A stretch of 64,000 nucleotides of DNA from Symbiodinium natans (Eukaryota; Sar; Dinophyceae; Suessiales; Symbiodiniaceae), in assembly GCA_905221605.1 (NCBI GenBank), contig CAJNDS010002303.1, forward strand, positions 370,042-434,041, given 5' to 3'. Shown piece after piece: positions 19,923 to 29,952 of this stretch (the stretch's first letter is position 1; each line of letters opens with the position of its first letter). The notes under the pieces were generated by a model, which saw only the letters and a program-made list of their open reading frames with translations, was not told the origin of the DNA and did not search any database. The translations under genes were made by a program, and so were the position numbers.

Positions 19923-20359
19923 GGACAAGTTGTACAAGGCTCCGAGTAGGCACCCCAAAGCAGACCATCATTTAGAGAGCCACCAAGCCGCGGTGCTCCT
20001 CCGGCCTCCGCTCCGCGATCTGGGGAGTCGGCCGCGCCGAGCAAAGGGAGTGGAGTCGCCGAACGCTTAGCCGAACGGTTTAGGGTTTAGGGTTTAGGGT
20101 TTAGGGTTTAGGGTGTAGGAGGGGTTCGGGCTTGGGGTAATTTCGGGTTTCGGGTTTACGCGTGAGGGTTTAGGGCTTAGGGCAGTTTAGGGCTGTAGGC
20201 TTTGAACCTTCGATTCAACCTTCAGCCTCAAGCCCGAAACCCTCAACCCCAAAGCCCTGAAGCCCTGAAGCCGTAGTGCCCCCCCTACCTCCCGTGCGCT
20301 TGAAGGCGCCCGTCGCTCGCCATCGCAAGCGGGAGGGCATCGTGTGGCCCGGCTGCTAA
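19735..20359 (+). CDS. Exon-like islands, Ser/Pro/Arg-rich
   Basis: Island ending at 19777 before GTTTTT, then an AT-dinucleotide microsatellite (19820-19922), then 19950-20077 preceded by GAGTAG and followed by GTTTAG. The latter reads APQSRPSFREPPSRGAPPAS in the phase that joins. Island 20277-20361 follows, reading either PPLPPVRLKAPVARHRKREG to a TAA or, in joining phase, an Arg/Ser-rich text up to the donor AAGG|GTAGTT at 20362. Likely disordered protein if real. Confidence 0.4.
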
Positions 20360-20361
20360 GG

Positions 20362-20405
20362 GTAGTTTCACGAGCCCTTATTGTGGCCCCATACCTCCCT
20401 TACAG
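20362..20405 (+). mobile_element. Introner-like family C, short copy
   Basis: Starts GTAGTTTCACG and ends CCCTTACAG. The start matches the copies at 20751, 38966 and 57625. Here it directly follows an exon-like island. Confidence 0.45.
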
Positions 20406-20529
20406 GGATCTGATGTAAAAGCCCTCAATGTGTATAGGCAAGAAAGGGGGCCCCCTTTACAGGGCCCGTATTAGGAAGCGCTATGCAGGCTATTCCGCGA
20501 AAAATCTACGCCTAAATAGTCAGTCCCTG

Positions 20530-20935
20530 CCAATTTCCTAATCCCCCAAACCCTAAACCCTCAACCCCAAGCCCGAAACCCTAAACCCTAAACCCTAAAC
20601 TCTGAACCCTAAAAACCTAAACCCTAAGCCCTAAAACCCTAGACCCTGGACCCTAAACCCTAAACTCTAAACCCCAAACCCTAAACCCTAAACCCTACAC
20701 CCTGCAAGACAAGAAGGTCCCCTCTCAGGCCCCAAGCCCTTTCCCTTAGGGTAGCTGCATGGTCCTTGAATCTCGGGCCCTACTCCTTTTCTGAGGAGGG
20801 GTCTAGCATTTGGGTTGCCCTAAACCCTAAACCCTAAACCCTAAACCCTAAACCCCAAACCCTAAACCCAAAACCCTAAACCTTAACTCCCAAACCCTAA
20901 ACCCTAAACTAAGTGAGGGGTCGCTTCCGTCGAGC
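20530..20935 (-). repeat. C-strand arrays with family C copy
   Basis: CCCTAAA variants 20545-20705 and 20818-20908. Between them 20751-20806 begins GTAGCTGCATGGTCC and ends GGGTCTAG, another family C candidate. Confidence 0.65.
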
Positions 20936-20940
20936 GACAG

Positions 20941-21116
20941 ACCCCGAACGCTCGGCCGAGGGCCTTACAGCCCGAGCGCCCAAGCAGAAACGGAAAGGTG
21001 AGGGTTAAGCCTCACCGTCTGTCCTGGACAGGCCAACGGACATCGGCCTTTTTTACGACAACGTCAGTACTCGGCTAAGGGATCTGGGTGCCACCTTTAG
21101 CGTAGCTAAAGTATAA
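20941..21116 (+). CDS. Two-exon gene end with 34-nt intron
   Basis: Exon 20941-20997 after GCGACAG, donor AAAG|GTGAGG, intron 20998-21031 (34 nt, ending GTCCTGGACAG), exon 21032-21116 ending in TAA. The joining phase gives an Arg codon across the junction; the second exon reads PTDIGLFYDNVSTRLRDLGA then TFSVAKV. Consensus-quality donor and acceptor make this one of the better models, though the intron is very short. Confidence 0.5.
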
Positions 21117-21129
21117 CCCCAAATCGTAA

Positions 21130-21770
21130 CCCTTTGCCTCTGAAAAAAAGGTTCATTTTGGGTTCAGGGTTTGCCGGCCCCCCCTGCCCCGGGCCCCCCT
21201 GGCCCCTGGTGGCTGGACCAGGAGGCTGGCGAGGGGGTCCAGGCAGGCTGGTTGCTCAATCGGCCCCCCCCCCTTTCTGGCCAAAAGCCCCGGCCCAAGG
21301 GCCCCCCGGCCAAGGGCCCCCCGGGCCAAGGGCGCCCCGGGCCAAGGGCCCCCCGGGCCAAGGGGCCCTCCGTGCCAACGAAATTCTTCTCGGCCAAGGG
21401 CCCCCCGAGGGCCCGGACCAGTTTTTTGGCCTTCCGGGGCTTTCCGGGACAAGGGCTTTCGGGCTGTATTTCATACATTTCAACACTTGACACACCAGAC
21501 GCAAGGGGCCAACCCAAGGGTGGGCCCCCGAACTTCGCCCCCTGCCCAATCACCCCTGCCAAGGGCCCCCCCAACCAGGGCTCGGCCAAGGGCCCTCGGG
21601 CCAAGGGCGCTTCAAAAGGCTCACTAAAGGAAGGGGGACCACAAGATTTGTCCGTGCCCACAATGAAAAATGCGATTTTTGAATATTGAAAACGAGGGCT
21701 TTAGGCACCCCTGCCCGCAATGAAAATGTTCTTTTTTAGTACCGAAATCGATGGCTCCCCCCAAATCAGC
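21130..21770. repeat. GGGCCAAGGGCCCC-type repeats
   Basis: Imperfect short palindromic units of GGCCAAGGGCCCCCC fill about 21290-21610. Long overlapping open frames on both strands here are by-products of the GC-rich repeats. No gene supported. Confidence 0.75.
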
Positions 21771-21772
21771 AA

Positions 21773-22445
21773 GGACCTCTACGGGCCCTGACGTGCCGAA
21801 GGCCCGAAAAGGACCGAGGCTACCCCGAACCCCAACCTAAACCCTAACACCGCAAAACCCTACGACGGCCTTCAAGTAAATAAGGGCCTCTACGGGCCCT
21901 AACGTGCCGAAGGCCCGAAAAGGGCCGAGGCTACCCCGAACCCCAGCTTAAACCCTAATACCGCAAAACCCTGCGAAGGCCTTCAAGCAAATAAGGGCCT
22001 CTACGGGCCCTAACTTGCCGAAGGCCCGAAAAGGGCCGAGGCTACCCCGAACCCGAGCTTAAACCCTAGCGATTGAAATACTCATTAGCGAAAAATTCAT
22101 TAATAGGTTCCCTGACCTTTAAATGAATAAAACCTCTGACACGCCGAAGGTCCGAACAAGGCCCCGAGAGACCCCAAGAGCCACCAAAATGCTTCAAAAG
22201 GCTTCAAAAGGCCCCCTAAAAGAAGGGGGACCCCAGGATGCCCGTACCCGCAATGAAAAATGCGATTTTTTGGTAGTGAAATCGATGCTAAATTGAGGCC
22301 CTTAAAGAAGGGGAATCCAGGAGCAGACACAAAGGGTTTCCCTGACCTTCAAATAAATAAGGGCCTCTACGGGCCCTGACACGCCGAAGGCCCGAAAAGG
22401 GCCGAGGCTACCCCCAACCCCAGCTTAAACCCTAACAGCGCAACT
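21773..22445 (+). repeat. 111-bp tandem repeat
   Basis: Three consecutive units start near 21773, 21885 and 21996, a fourth partial unit near 22361. Each holds CTCTACGGGCCCT, GCCGAAGGCCCGAAAAGG and TTAAACCCTAA. A linked module with GAAAAATGCGATTTTT occurs at 21665 and 22255, and its reverse complement near 23120. Confidence 0.8.
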
Positions 22446-22895
22446 TTAAAAACATCAAAGCAAGCATCAGAGCACAAGAAAATAAATTCAGAAACCCTAA
22501 ACCCTAATAGAGTATAGTTTGGGTGGCCCGGGTGGGTTGACGGGCAACGCGAGCGCACGGCCCGGGGTGTTTCACACCCGAGAGCGCGCGCCCTCCCCTG
22601 ACACTCCCCTGCTCAACCCTAAACCCTAAACCCTAAACCCTAAACCCTAAACCCTAAACCCTAAACCCTAAACCCTAAACCCTAAACCCTAAACCCTAAA
22701 CCCTAAACCCTAAACCCTAAACCCTAAACCCTAAACCCTAAACCCTAAACCCTAAACCTAACCCTAAACCCTAAACCCTAAACCCTAAACCCTAAACCCT
22801 AAACCCTAAACCCTAAACCCTAAACCCTAAACCCTAAACCCTAAACCCTAAACCCTAGACCCTAAACCCTAAACCCTAAACCCTCTCTACCTATG
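22445..22895 (-). repeat. Long CCCTAAA array
   Basis: About 37 near-perfect heptamers at 22616-22880, one of the longest runs in the window. A GC-rich unique stretch lies to its left. Confidence 0.9.
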
Positions 22896-22934
22896 TATAT
22901 TTAAACCCCATTAGTCGTGTTCTGATTATGGTTT

Positions 22935-23650
22935 TTTGACGGTTTAGGATTTAGGATTTAGGATTTAGGATTTAGGATTTAGGATTAGGATTTAGGGTTC
23001 AGGGGCCTCTCTGGGGCCTCCAAGGCACTTGCTTCCTCTTGGCTGGGAGGGGCCGTTTTGGTCAAAAACCCAGAAAACGAGAGCCACCCGGGACCGTCGA
23101 TTTCAGTACTAAAGAAAACGCATTTTTAATAGGGACCCGGGCCGATCCTGGGGTCCCCCTCATTTGGGGTGTTTTTGGAGGCAAACTTTCCCTCTTGAGG
23201 CAAGGGGGGGTCTCCGAAGACTATTTTGCCTTTAAATTGAAAAATGCCACCCCCCCTTGACCGAAACTAGGCTGCGAAAAGGTCGCGGGGGCGGCCCTTC
23301 ATCAGAACTGAGGCGTGAAAACCTTGAAACACCCTGAAAAACATTGAAAAACCTTAAAAAAACATTGAAAAACTCTGAAAAACCTGGAAAAACCTTGAAA
23401 AACTGGAAATCCTGAAGCCGGTGAAGGCTCGGTTTTGGTCAAAAAACCCAGAAAACCGACGCGGGTGTGTGTTATCCGTGTGCCGAATTGACTAGACGGA
23501 GCCGAATCGAGAAAGAATGTTGCGAGCTAAATGATCAACTAAAGTAAGAAAGAAGATATGTAATTCAGATGAAGAGGGATCTGGGAGGGAGGGGTGATGC
23601 CAAACATGTAGGGTGATGACAAAAACCCTTAGTGAATGCTTGGACCAGAG
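22935..23650. repeat. Unique and minisatellite segment
   Basis: TTTAGGA variant run at 22945-22995, GGTTTTGGTCAAAAACCC-type block at about 23051 and 23430, and a decamer-like CTTGAAAAAC run at 23310-23410. No gene supported. Confidence 0.65.
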
Positions 23651-23653
23651 ATG

Positions 23654-24050
23654 CTGAACCCTAAACCCTAAACCCTAAACCCTAAACCCTAAACCCTAAA
23701 CCCTAAACCCTAAACCCTAAACCCTAAACCCTAAACCCTAAACCCTAAACCCTAAACCCTAAACCCTAAACCCTAAACCCTAAACCCTAAACCCTAAACC
23801 CAAAACCCCCTAAACCCCCTAAACCCTAAACCTAAACCTAAACCTAAACCCAAACCCTAAACCCTAAACCCTAAACCCTAAACCCTAAACCAACCCTAAC
23901 CCCCTAAACCCTAAAAACCCTAAACCCTACCCTAACCCTAAACCCTAAACCCTAAACCCTAAACCCTAAACCCTAAACCCTAAACCCTAAAGCCCTAAAC
24001 CCTAAACCCTCAACCCTAAACCCTAAACCCTAAACCCGAACTCCCAAACC
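23654..24050 (-). repeat. CCCTAAA array with deletions
   Basis: About 50 heptamers, perfect on the left and with 6-mer, 8-mer and 5-mer slips on the right. Confidence 0.9.
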
Positions 24051-24095
24051 CGAAGCCCTTTGTTTTGGGTTGCGACTCCTTTGTTTGGGGGCCAG

Positions 24096-24500
24096 ATGGA
24101 AGCCAAGCCAATCCCGAAGCCGAAAGGCCATGACCATTCGGGTTGAGGGTTTAGGGTTTAGGGTTTAAGGTTTAGGTTTCAGGGTTTAGGGTTTAGGGAT
24201 CAGTTTAGAGGTTTTGGGTTTACATAGGGTTTTAAGTGGTTTTAGGGGTTTAGATTTTTCGGGTTTGGGCTTCAGGGCCACAGAAACATACAAGCCCTGA
24301 ACCCTCAGCAAACCCCAAACCCACACCCTAAAACCCTAAACCTAAACCCTAAGCCCGAAACCCGAAGCCCTAAACTCTAAACCCTGAGCAAAACCCAGGC
24401 TCAGGATGTTCCGCGAGCTCACGCCAGCCCGAGGAATGCTCCGGGACAGGGAGGACCAGGACCGGGTGGAAGGAATCCGACCAAAAAGCGCAAGCCCTAA
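24096..24500 (+). CDS. Two-exon gene end, basic Gly/Pro-rich tail
   Basis: Exon 24096-24141 (after GGGGCCAG, before GGTTGAGG) and exon 24405-24500 (after GGCTCAG) join in phase 0: WKPSQSRSRKAMTIR then DVPRAHASPRNAPGQGGPGP and GGRNPTKKRKP. The KKRK end looks like a nuclear signal and the Ser-Arg text suggests an RNA-associated protein; this is inference. The TAA stop is made by the CCCTAA of the following array. Other frames are open too. Confidence 0.45.
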
Positions 24501-24815
24501 ACCCCAAACCCTGAACCCTAAACCCCAAACCCCAAACCCTAAACCCCCAAACCCCAAGCCACAAACCCCAAACCCCAAACCCCCAACCCCAAACCCTTAA
24601 CCCTTAAACCCCAAGCCCCAAACCCCAAACCCCAAACCCCAAACCCCACGCCCCAAAGCCCAAACCCCAAACCCCCAAACCCCAAACCCCAAACCCCAAG
24701 CCCCAAACCCCAAACCCCCAAACCCCAAACCCCAAAACCCCAAAACCCCAAACCCCAAACCCCAAAACCCTAAACCCTAAACCCTAAACCCTAAACCCGA
24801 AACCCCAAACCCTAA
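24501..24815 (-). repeat. CCCCAAA variant array
   Basis: About 40 units dominated by CCCCAAA and CCCCAAACC, returning to CCCTAAA at the right end. Confidence 0.9.
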
Positions 24816-24837
24816 ATTTAAGAGCCTCCGGCTCAAG

Positions 24838-25130
24838 CCGCCGACCCCGCTGGAGCATAGTTGAGACCCGCTCGCATGGAAGATCATCCCCGGCAGAGTT
24901 CTGTGAATCGTTTGGGGGGGGGTAGGGGGTAGCCCCAGGACAAGCTCAAGCCAAAAAGACAGGTGGGTGGGGGTGGGGGGGGGTGTGGGGGGGTGGGGGG
25001 GGGGGTGGGGGGGGGGTGAGGAAACGCTGATTTTGCTGAGGGCGCCCCTACCCCCCTGTGCTGAACCGCCTGTTTACGCTGTGCGGGTGGCGCCGTCCTC
25101 CACGAAAAAATTGTGCACCGACCCCCCCCA
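24838..25130 (+). CDS. Two exon-like islands around a G-run
   Basis: 24838-24922 reads RRPRWSIVETRSHGRSSPAE then FCESFGGG to a TAG that overlaps a GTAGGG. A G-rich stretch (24961-25018) follows, then about 25041-25130 is open in two frames (RPYPPVLNRLFTLCG or PPVYAVRVAPSSTKKLC). Both lack a clear partner. Confidence 0.35.
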
Positions 25131-25321
25131 CCCCCCCCCCGCGTTTTGGGGGGGTAAGGAGGGAAAGAGGGAGGTTTTCACCTCCTTTTCCCATCCAACA
25201 CGCCGCCAGGGTCGGCGGACCCCAAACCCCAAACCCTAAACCCTAAACCCTAAACCCCAAACCCTAAGCCCCAAACCCTAAACGCTAAACCCTAAACCCT
25301 AAACCCCAAGCGCGTTGCCAG

Positions 25322-25390
25322 GCCGTGGTCCTGGAGTTCGAGTCCATCGGGGGTCTGGACAACCTTCCCCGAGCCGCTCTGCTCAGAAGG
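25322..25390 (+). CDS. Internal exon, phase 0 to 0
   Basis: GTTGCCAG precedes, GTTTAGGG follows. Exactly 23 codons: AVVLEFESIGGLDNLPRAAL then LRR. Both splice sites abut the exon and the donor is the first heptamer of the array. Confidence 0.55.
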
Positions 25391-25985
25391 GTTTAGGGTT
25401 TAGGGTTTAGGGTTTAGGGTTTAGGGTTTAGGGTTTAGGGTTTAGGGTTTAGGGTTTTAGTGTTTAGGGTTTAGGGTTTCGGGTTTCGGGTTTCGGGTTT
25501 AGGGTTAGGGTTTAGGGTTTTAGTGTTTAGGGTTTAGGGTTTCGGGTTTAGGGTTAGGGTTTAGGGTTTAGGGTTTAGGGTTGAGGGTTTAAGGGTTTGG
25601 GGTTTAGGGTTTTAGGGCTTAGGGTTTAGGGTTTAGGGGTTTAGGGTTTAGGGGTTTAGGGTTCAGGGTTTAGGGTTTAGGGGGTTCGGGTTTACGGGCT
25701 TAGGGTTTAGGGGCCTGGGGTTTAAGGGTTTGGGGTTTGGGGTTTCGGGTTCCGGGGTTTAGGGTTTAGGGCAAACAGCAAACCCTAAGCCCTAACTCTG
25801 AACCCAGCCTTGAGCCGAATGCATCTTGCCGAAAGTAGGTATCCCGCCCCTAATCATCCCAAACGCTCAGCCCCAAACCCGACCCTAAACCGTGGGTTTA
25901 GGGTTTAGGGTTTAGGGTTTAGGGTTTAGGGTTTAGGGTTTAGGGTTTAGGGTTTAGGGTTTAGGGTTTAGGGTTTAGGGTTTAG
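25391..25985 (+). repeat. Long TTTAGGG arrays
   Basis: Near-perfect at 25391-25455 and 25900-25983, degenerate between (TTTCGGG, TTTTAGTG, TTTAGGGG). A short island at 25807-25836 before GTAGGT may be a microexon. Confidence 0.9.
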
Positions 25986-25997
25986 CTTAAGGCCCGA

Positions 25998-26800
25998 GCC
26001 TCAGCAACTCAACGCCAGAGCGCCGCCAAAGCTCGAAAGTCCTTGTCCCCCAAACCCTAAACCGTGCACCCCTACGCAAGCACTCAGGATCTCCAAGAAC
26101 ACACTTTAGGTTTTAGGGTTTAGGGTTAGGGTTTAGGGTTTAGGGTTGAGGGTTTAGGGGGTTTAGGTGTTGGGTTCCCCAAGCAGCAACGCTTGGGGCC
26201 CTAAACCCTAAAACAAAGACCCCTCCAAACGATTAGAAACCCAGAGCTTCGCCCACGAGTCCTGGAACTTCAGGGGACACTTCTAGACGGTCTTCTAGGG
26301 CGTTTGTAGCCTTCAGGGTTTAGGGTTCTGGATTTGAGGTTTAGGGTTTTAAGGCCTAGGGTTTACGCAAACACACACAAACACACAACTTGCAATCCGA
26401 ACCTTCAGCCCCAAGCCTAAACCCAACATGCTCTGAATCCAAGCCCGACACCTTAAAACCCTTAAGACCCTTAAGACCTTTAAGACCCTTGAGACCCTTG
26501 AGACCCTTGAGACCCTTAAAACCCTTAAACCCTTAAGACCCTTAGGACCCTTAAGACCCTTCAGACCCTTAAGACCCTTAAGACCCTTAAACCCTTAAAC
26601 CCTTAAACCGCTAAACCCTTGAACCCTTGAACCCTCAAAACCCTTAATCCCTTAAAATCCGTAAACCCTGAAACACAGAAGTCCTAACCTTTAAGCCCTA
26701 AAGCCTAAATCCTAAACCCTAAGACCCTAAATGGCCCTAAGCCCCCTTACCGACCAAGGAGGGCGACGTGGTCGAGCCTCTCGGCTCCGTGCAGCCCTAA
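25998..26800 (+). CDS. Scattered short exon candidates and ACCCTTAAG repeats
   Basis: Candidates: 25998-26032 (QLNARAPPKLE, after CCTCAG), 26245-26286 (SFAHESWNFRGHF then TAG) and 26759-26800 (EGDVVEPLGSVQP then TAA from the array). Between them 26455-26640 is a minisatellite of ACCCTTAAG and ACCCTTGAG units. Individually weak. Confidence 0.3.
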
Positions 26801-26809
26801 GCCCGCACC

Positions 26810-27350
26810 CCTAAACCCCTAAACCCTACACTCGAAGACCTAAACCCTATGTAAACCCTAAACCCTACACCTCTCAACCCTAAACCCCCTAAACCCCCTA
26901 AAACCTATACGAACCCTAGACCCTAAACCCTAGACCCTAAACCCTAAACCCTAAACCCTAAACCCTAAACCCTAAGCCCTAAGCCCTAAGCCCTAAACCC
27001 TAAACCCTAAACCCTAAACCCCTAAACCCCGAAACCCTAAACCCCGAAACCCTAAACCCGAAACCCCAAACTGGCTTCGGGTCTCGGCTTCGGTGTGGGA
27101 GACGGCGCCTGATCGGGCTCATGGGAGATTTTAGGGGGTCATATGAGTGTTAGGGTTTGGGGGTTTAGGGATTAGGGTTTAGGGTTTAGGGGTTTAGGGT
27201 TTAGGGTTTAGGGGTTTAGGGTTTAGGGGTTTAGGGTTTAGGGTTTCAAAACTTCAGGGTTTCAGGGTTTAGGGTTTGAGGGTTTGGGGTTTAGGATTTA
27301 AGGTTTAGGGGCTAGGGGTTTAGGGTTTAGGCGTCTGGGGTGTAGGTTTC
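26810..27350. repeat. CCCTAAA then TTTAGGG arrays
   Basis: C-strand to 27065, then G-strand 27150-27345. The island at 27070-27140 is open on both strands (plus: RRLIGLMGDFRG before GTCATA). Confidence 0.8.
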
Positions 27351-27359
27351 AGGTTTTAC

Positions 27360-27417
27360 CGTTTCAAGCTTCCGAGCTGAACCCGACACCTGGAGGACAC
27401 CGGATTCGCCTAAGCTC
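27360..27417 (-). CDS. Short internal exon, minus strand
   Basis: On minus, CTCTAG precedes and GTAAAA follows. Reads SLGESGVLQVSGSARKLET. A plus-strand reading of the same island (FRAEPDTWRTPDSPKLLELK ending at an array TAA) is also open, so strand is uncertain; the consensus donor favours minus. Confidence 0.4.
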
Positions 27418-27429
27418 CTAGAGCTTAAG

Positions 27430-27860
27430 CCCTAAACCCTAAACCCTAAACCCTAAACCCTAAACCCCCTAAACCCTAAACCCTAAACCCTAAACCCTAA
27501 ACCCTAAACCCTAAACCCTAAACCCTAAACCCTAAACCCTAAACCCTAAACCCTAAACCCTAAACCCTAAACCCTAAACCCTAAACCCTAAACCCTAAAC
27601 CCTAAACCCTAAACCCTAAACCCTAAACCCTAAACCCTAAACCCTAAACCCAGTCAGTGGACCGGGGAGAGCGGCTGTTGGACTTTGGTAGTCTGGGAGT
27701 TCGAGGAAAGATCGAGGCTTCACCTCAGCGACTCTCTTTCGCTAGGGCTTAGGGCTTAGGGCTTGGGGCTTAGGGCTTGGGGCTTGGGGCTTAGGGCTTA
27801 GGGCTTAGGGCTTGGGGCTTGGGGCTTAGGGCTTAGGGCTTAGGGCCTAGAGCTTAGGGT
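27430..27860. repeat. Long CCCTAAA array, island, GGGCTTA array
   Basis: About 31 CCCTAAA at 27430-27650, then an island 27654-27752 open on both strands (plus reading starts SVDRGERLLDFGSLGVRGKI), then about 16 units of the variant GGGCTTA/GGGCTTG on the G strand. Confidence 0.85.
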
Positions 27861-27936
27861 TTAGGGCTTCGGGCTTTGGGCTTTGGGTTTGTGATTTCAA
27901 CCCCAAAGCCCGCCGCAAGCCTTTTCATCCTCTAAG

Positions 27937-28042
27937 GTACCGCCAATTCGAAAATGAATCCGGGCATGAGGCCGTCAACGTCACCGTCAAGTCTCGGGCG
28001 CAGAAGGCGGTGGGTGTGGTCTTCGTCCTTCCTCCGGTTTAA
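27937..28042 (+). CDS. Terminal exon, unknown function
   Basis: Good acceptor CCTTTTCATCCTCTAAG. Reads YRQFENESGHEAVNVTVKSR then AQKAVGVVFVLPPV with TAA at 28040-28042. Balanced composition and a single convincing frame. It ends just before an inverted-repeat element. Confidence 0.6.
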
Positions 28043-28048
28043 GGGCGG

Positions 28049-28200
28049 GTTCCCCTACTACCCCCCTCTATACTACCCCCCCCTCCCCCCGCCTAGGTTC
28101 CCCCATAATTAAGGCTACTTAGGGATACGTAAGCCTAGTTAAAGTTATTAAAGGGGGGAACCTAATGAGGTAGTATAGAGGGGGGTAGTTGGGGAACCCC
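28049..28200 (+). mobile_element. Inverted-repeat element, family D
   Basis: Arms ACTACCCCCCTCTATACTAC and their complement flank a core with TTAAGGCTACTTAGG. Related copies: about 44805-44955 and a half copy at 47285-47332. Confidence 0.75.
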
Positions 28201-28259
28201 TGATTTAAGGGGGCTTCGTAGGGTGTTGACACATGAACCCCAAAGGCCCCTGACCCCTA

Positions 28260-28410
28260 TCAAGCGGAAGCCCCAAACCCTAAACCCGAAACCCCAAACC
28301 CCAGATCCTAAGCCCTAAATCCTAAACCCTAAACCCCAAATCCTAAACCCTAAACCCCAAATCCTAAATCCTAAGCCCTAAACCCTACGCCTGCCCAAAA
28401 ACACTGTCCC
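28260..28410 (-). repeat. Degenerate CCCTAAA/CCCCAAA array
   Basis: About 20 variant heptamers. Confidence 0.85.
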
Positions 28411-28414
28411 ATCA

Positions 28415-28559
28415 GGCTCTGTAAGCCCCTACAAACGCCGCAAGTTCCAGCATGAGCCTGGAGATTGTGAGTTTAGGGTTTTAGGTTTTGGGGTTTAATT
28501 TCTGTTTCTTCGGGCGGCCGAGCGCGACGTGCTGCGCACTTTGGCGCCATCTCTTTAGG
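28415..28559 (+). CDS. Two short exons
   Basis: Exon 28415-28466 after TCCCATCAG and before the consensus donor GTGAGT reads SVSPYKRRKFQHEPGD. Exon 28523-28559 after a T-rich tract and GGCCGAG either continues in phase (RRAAHFGAISL) or in another frame reads RDVLRTLAPSL to a TAG in the array. Intron 28467-28522 contains only two degenerate heptamers. Confidence 0.45.
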
Positions 28560-28619
28560 GTTTAGGGTTCAGGGTTCAGGGTTTAGGGTTTAGGGTTTAG
28601 GGTCTAGGGTTTAGGGTTT

Positions 28620-28925
28620 AGTGACACCACGTGCTGTATGGTGGTGTGTGGGCTGACCCTTGCGGTGTGGTCCGGCTTAAGGTGAGGGAAGCGTCTGGTA
28701 GCGCCGACTTCAAGGTAGTGTGGGGAAGTGCATACCTCTTTTTTAGGGCTGGGGTTCGCTTGCAATCCCCTTCAAACCAAAAAGGGTACCCTTTTATTCC
28801 TGGGCCAGGTAACTCCCGGTCCTAGTCAACGTCTACCCTTGAGGAGAATTCAACAGTAGGAGAGGTTTATGTTCTGGAAATCAGAGGGCCATGCTAGATG
28901 GCTATCTGAGGTCCAAGGCCGTAAC
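28620..28925. other. Unique stretch, coding potential unclear
   Basis: A plus frame of about 64 codons runs 28631-28825 (VWADPCGVVRLKVREASGSA) but lacks good splice sites. The part around 28765-28800, AACCAAAAAGGGTACCC, resembles pieces near 50635 and 60465 and may be an element end. Confidence 0.35.
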
Positions 28926-28929
28926 CCTA

Positions 28930-29190
28930 CATCCTAAACCCTACACCCGAAACCCCAAACCCCAAACCCTAAACCCCAAACCCTAAACCCTAAACCCTAA
29001 ACCCCAAACCCTAAACTTTAAACCCCAAACCCTAAACCCTACACCCTAAACCCCAAACCCTAAACTTTAAACCCCAAACCCTAAACCCTGAACCCTGAAC
29101 CCTAAACCCGAAACCCCAAACCCTAAACCCTAAACCCTAAACCCCAAACCCCAAACCCTAAACCCTAGACCCCAAACCCTAAACCCTAGA
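28930..29190 (-). repeat. CCCTAAA/CCCCAAA array
   Basis: About 36 variant heptamers containing an internally duplicated block of about 56 bp. Confidence 0.9.
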
Positions 29191-29224
29191 CCCTCTAGCT
29201 TTCCTGAGCCCGAAGCCCCAGCAG

Positions 29225-29288
29225 GAGACGGCGCAGAGCAAACCTTCCGATTCGGAATGTTGGGCAGCCGACGCTGAAGCTGCAATCG
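29225..29288 (+). CDS. Internal exon
   Basis: Tandem acceptors CCCCAG and CAG; donor ATCG|GTTTAA. Reads ETAQSKPSDSECWAADAEAA then I. The NAG-NAG tandem acceptor could give a one-Gln difference. Confidence 0.5.
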
Positions 29289-29299
29289 GTTTAAGGGGT

Positions 29300-29860
29300 T
29301 TAGGGTTTAGGGTTTAGGGTTTGGGGGTTTTGGGGCGTTGGAATCTCAGGGACTTTAGGCATGTCAGGGGGCGTTCGGTATTTTCGGAGTTTGAGGGGCT
29401 TTTTAGGGATGTTAGGGATTTCAGGGGCTTTAGGGGCGTTCGGGATTCCAGGGGTTTTGAGGGGATGTTGGGGCATTGGGGTTTAAGGGATGGGTTTGAG
29501 GGATTTTTGGGGCTTTGGGATTTCAGGGATTTTCGGGATTTGAGGGATTTCAGGGATGTTAGGGAGGGGTGTTTAGGGGGCTTGAGGGATGTTAGGGATT
29601 TCAGGGTCTTAGGGATTTCAGGGATCTGAGGGGGTTTTCGGGGGTTTCAGGCCTTTAGGGGTTTTCGGGGTTTCAGGGGTCTTGGAGGCTTTAGGAATTT
29701 GAGGGCTTTCAGGGGCTTTAGGGAGCATTTTTGGGATTTCAGTGGTTTTAGGGGTTGTTAGGTTGTTGGGTTTAGGGATTATAGGAGCAAAAAAGGGGGT
29801 GTAGGGGTGAAAGGGTTTAGGGTTTAGGGTTTAGGGTTTAGGGTTTAGGGTTAGGGTTTG
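29300..29860 (+). repeat. G-rich degenerate minisatellite
   Basis: Units of the type GGGATTTCAGGGACTTTAG merge into TTTAGGG at 29816-29850. The long translation (DFRDVRDFRG-like) is a repeat product, not a gene. Confidence 0.75.
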
Positions 29861-29952
29861 AGAGGGGACTGTTGTGAGGCGGAGTTTTCTTGAATGTGAT
29901 GCAGTGTTTTGGATGAAGTTGATTTTGTTGCGAGTGCAAAGCAGATGTACGA

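Noticed and set aside
21134-21689. Several 100-170 codon Pro/Gly-rich frames on both strands.
   Set aside because: GGGCCAAGGGCCCC repeats are stop-free in most frames; no splice or start context.
24539-24751. Gly/Leu/Trp/Val-rich proteins from CCCCAAA or TTTGGGG arrays (also 15200, 19613, 9517).
   Set aside because: Open only because the heptamer variant lacks stops in that frame.
8492-27650. CRISPR-like arrays, because short repeats alternate with unique spacers.
   Set aside because: Repeats are 7-bp heptamers in uninterrupted runs, spacers vary widely in size and no cas genes exist.
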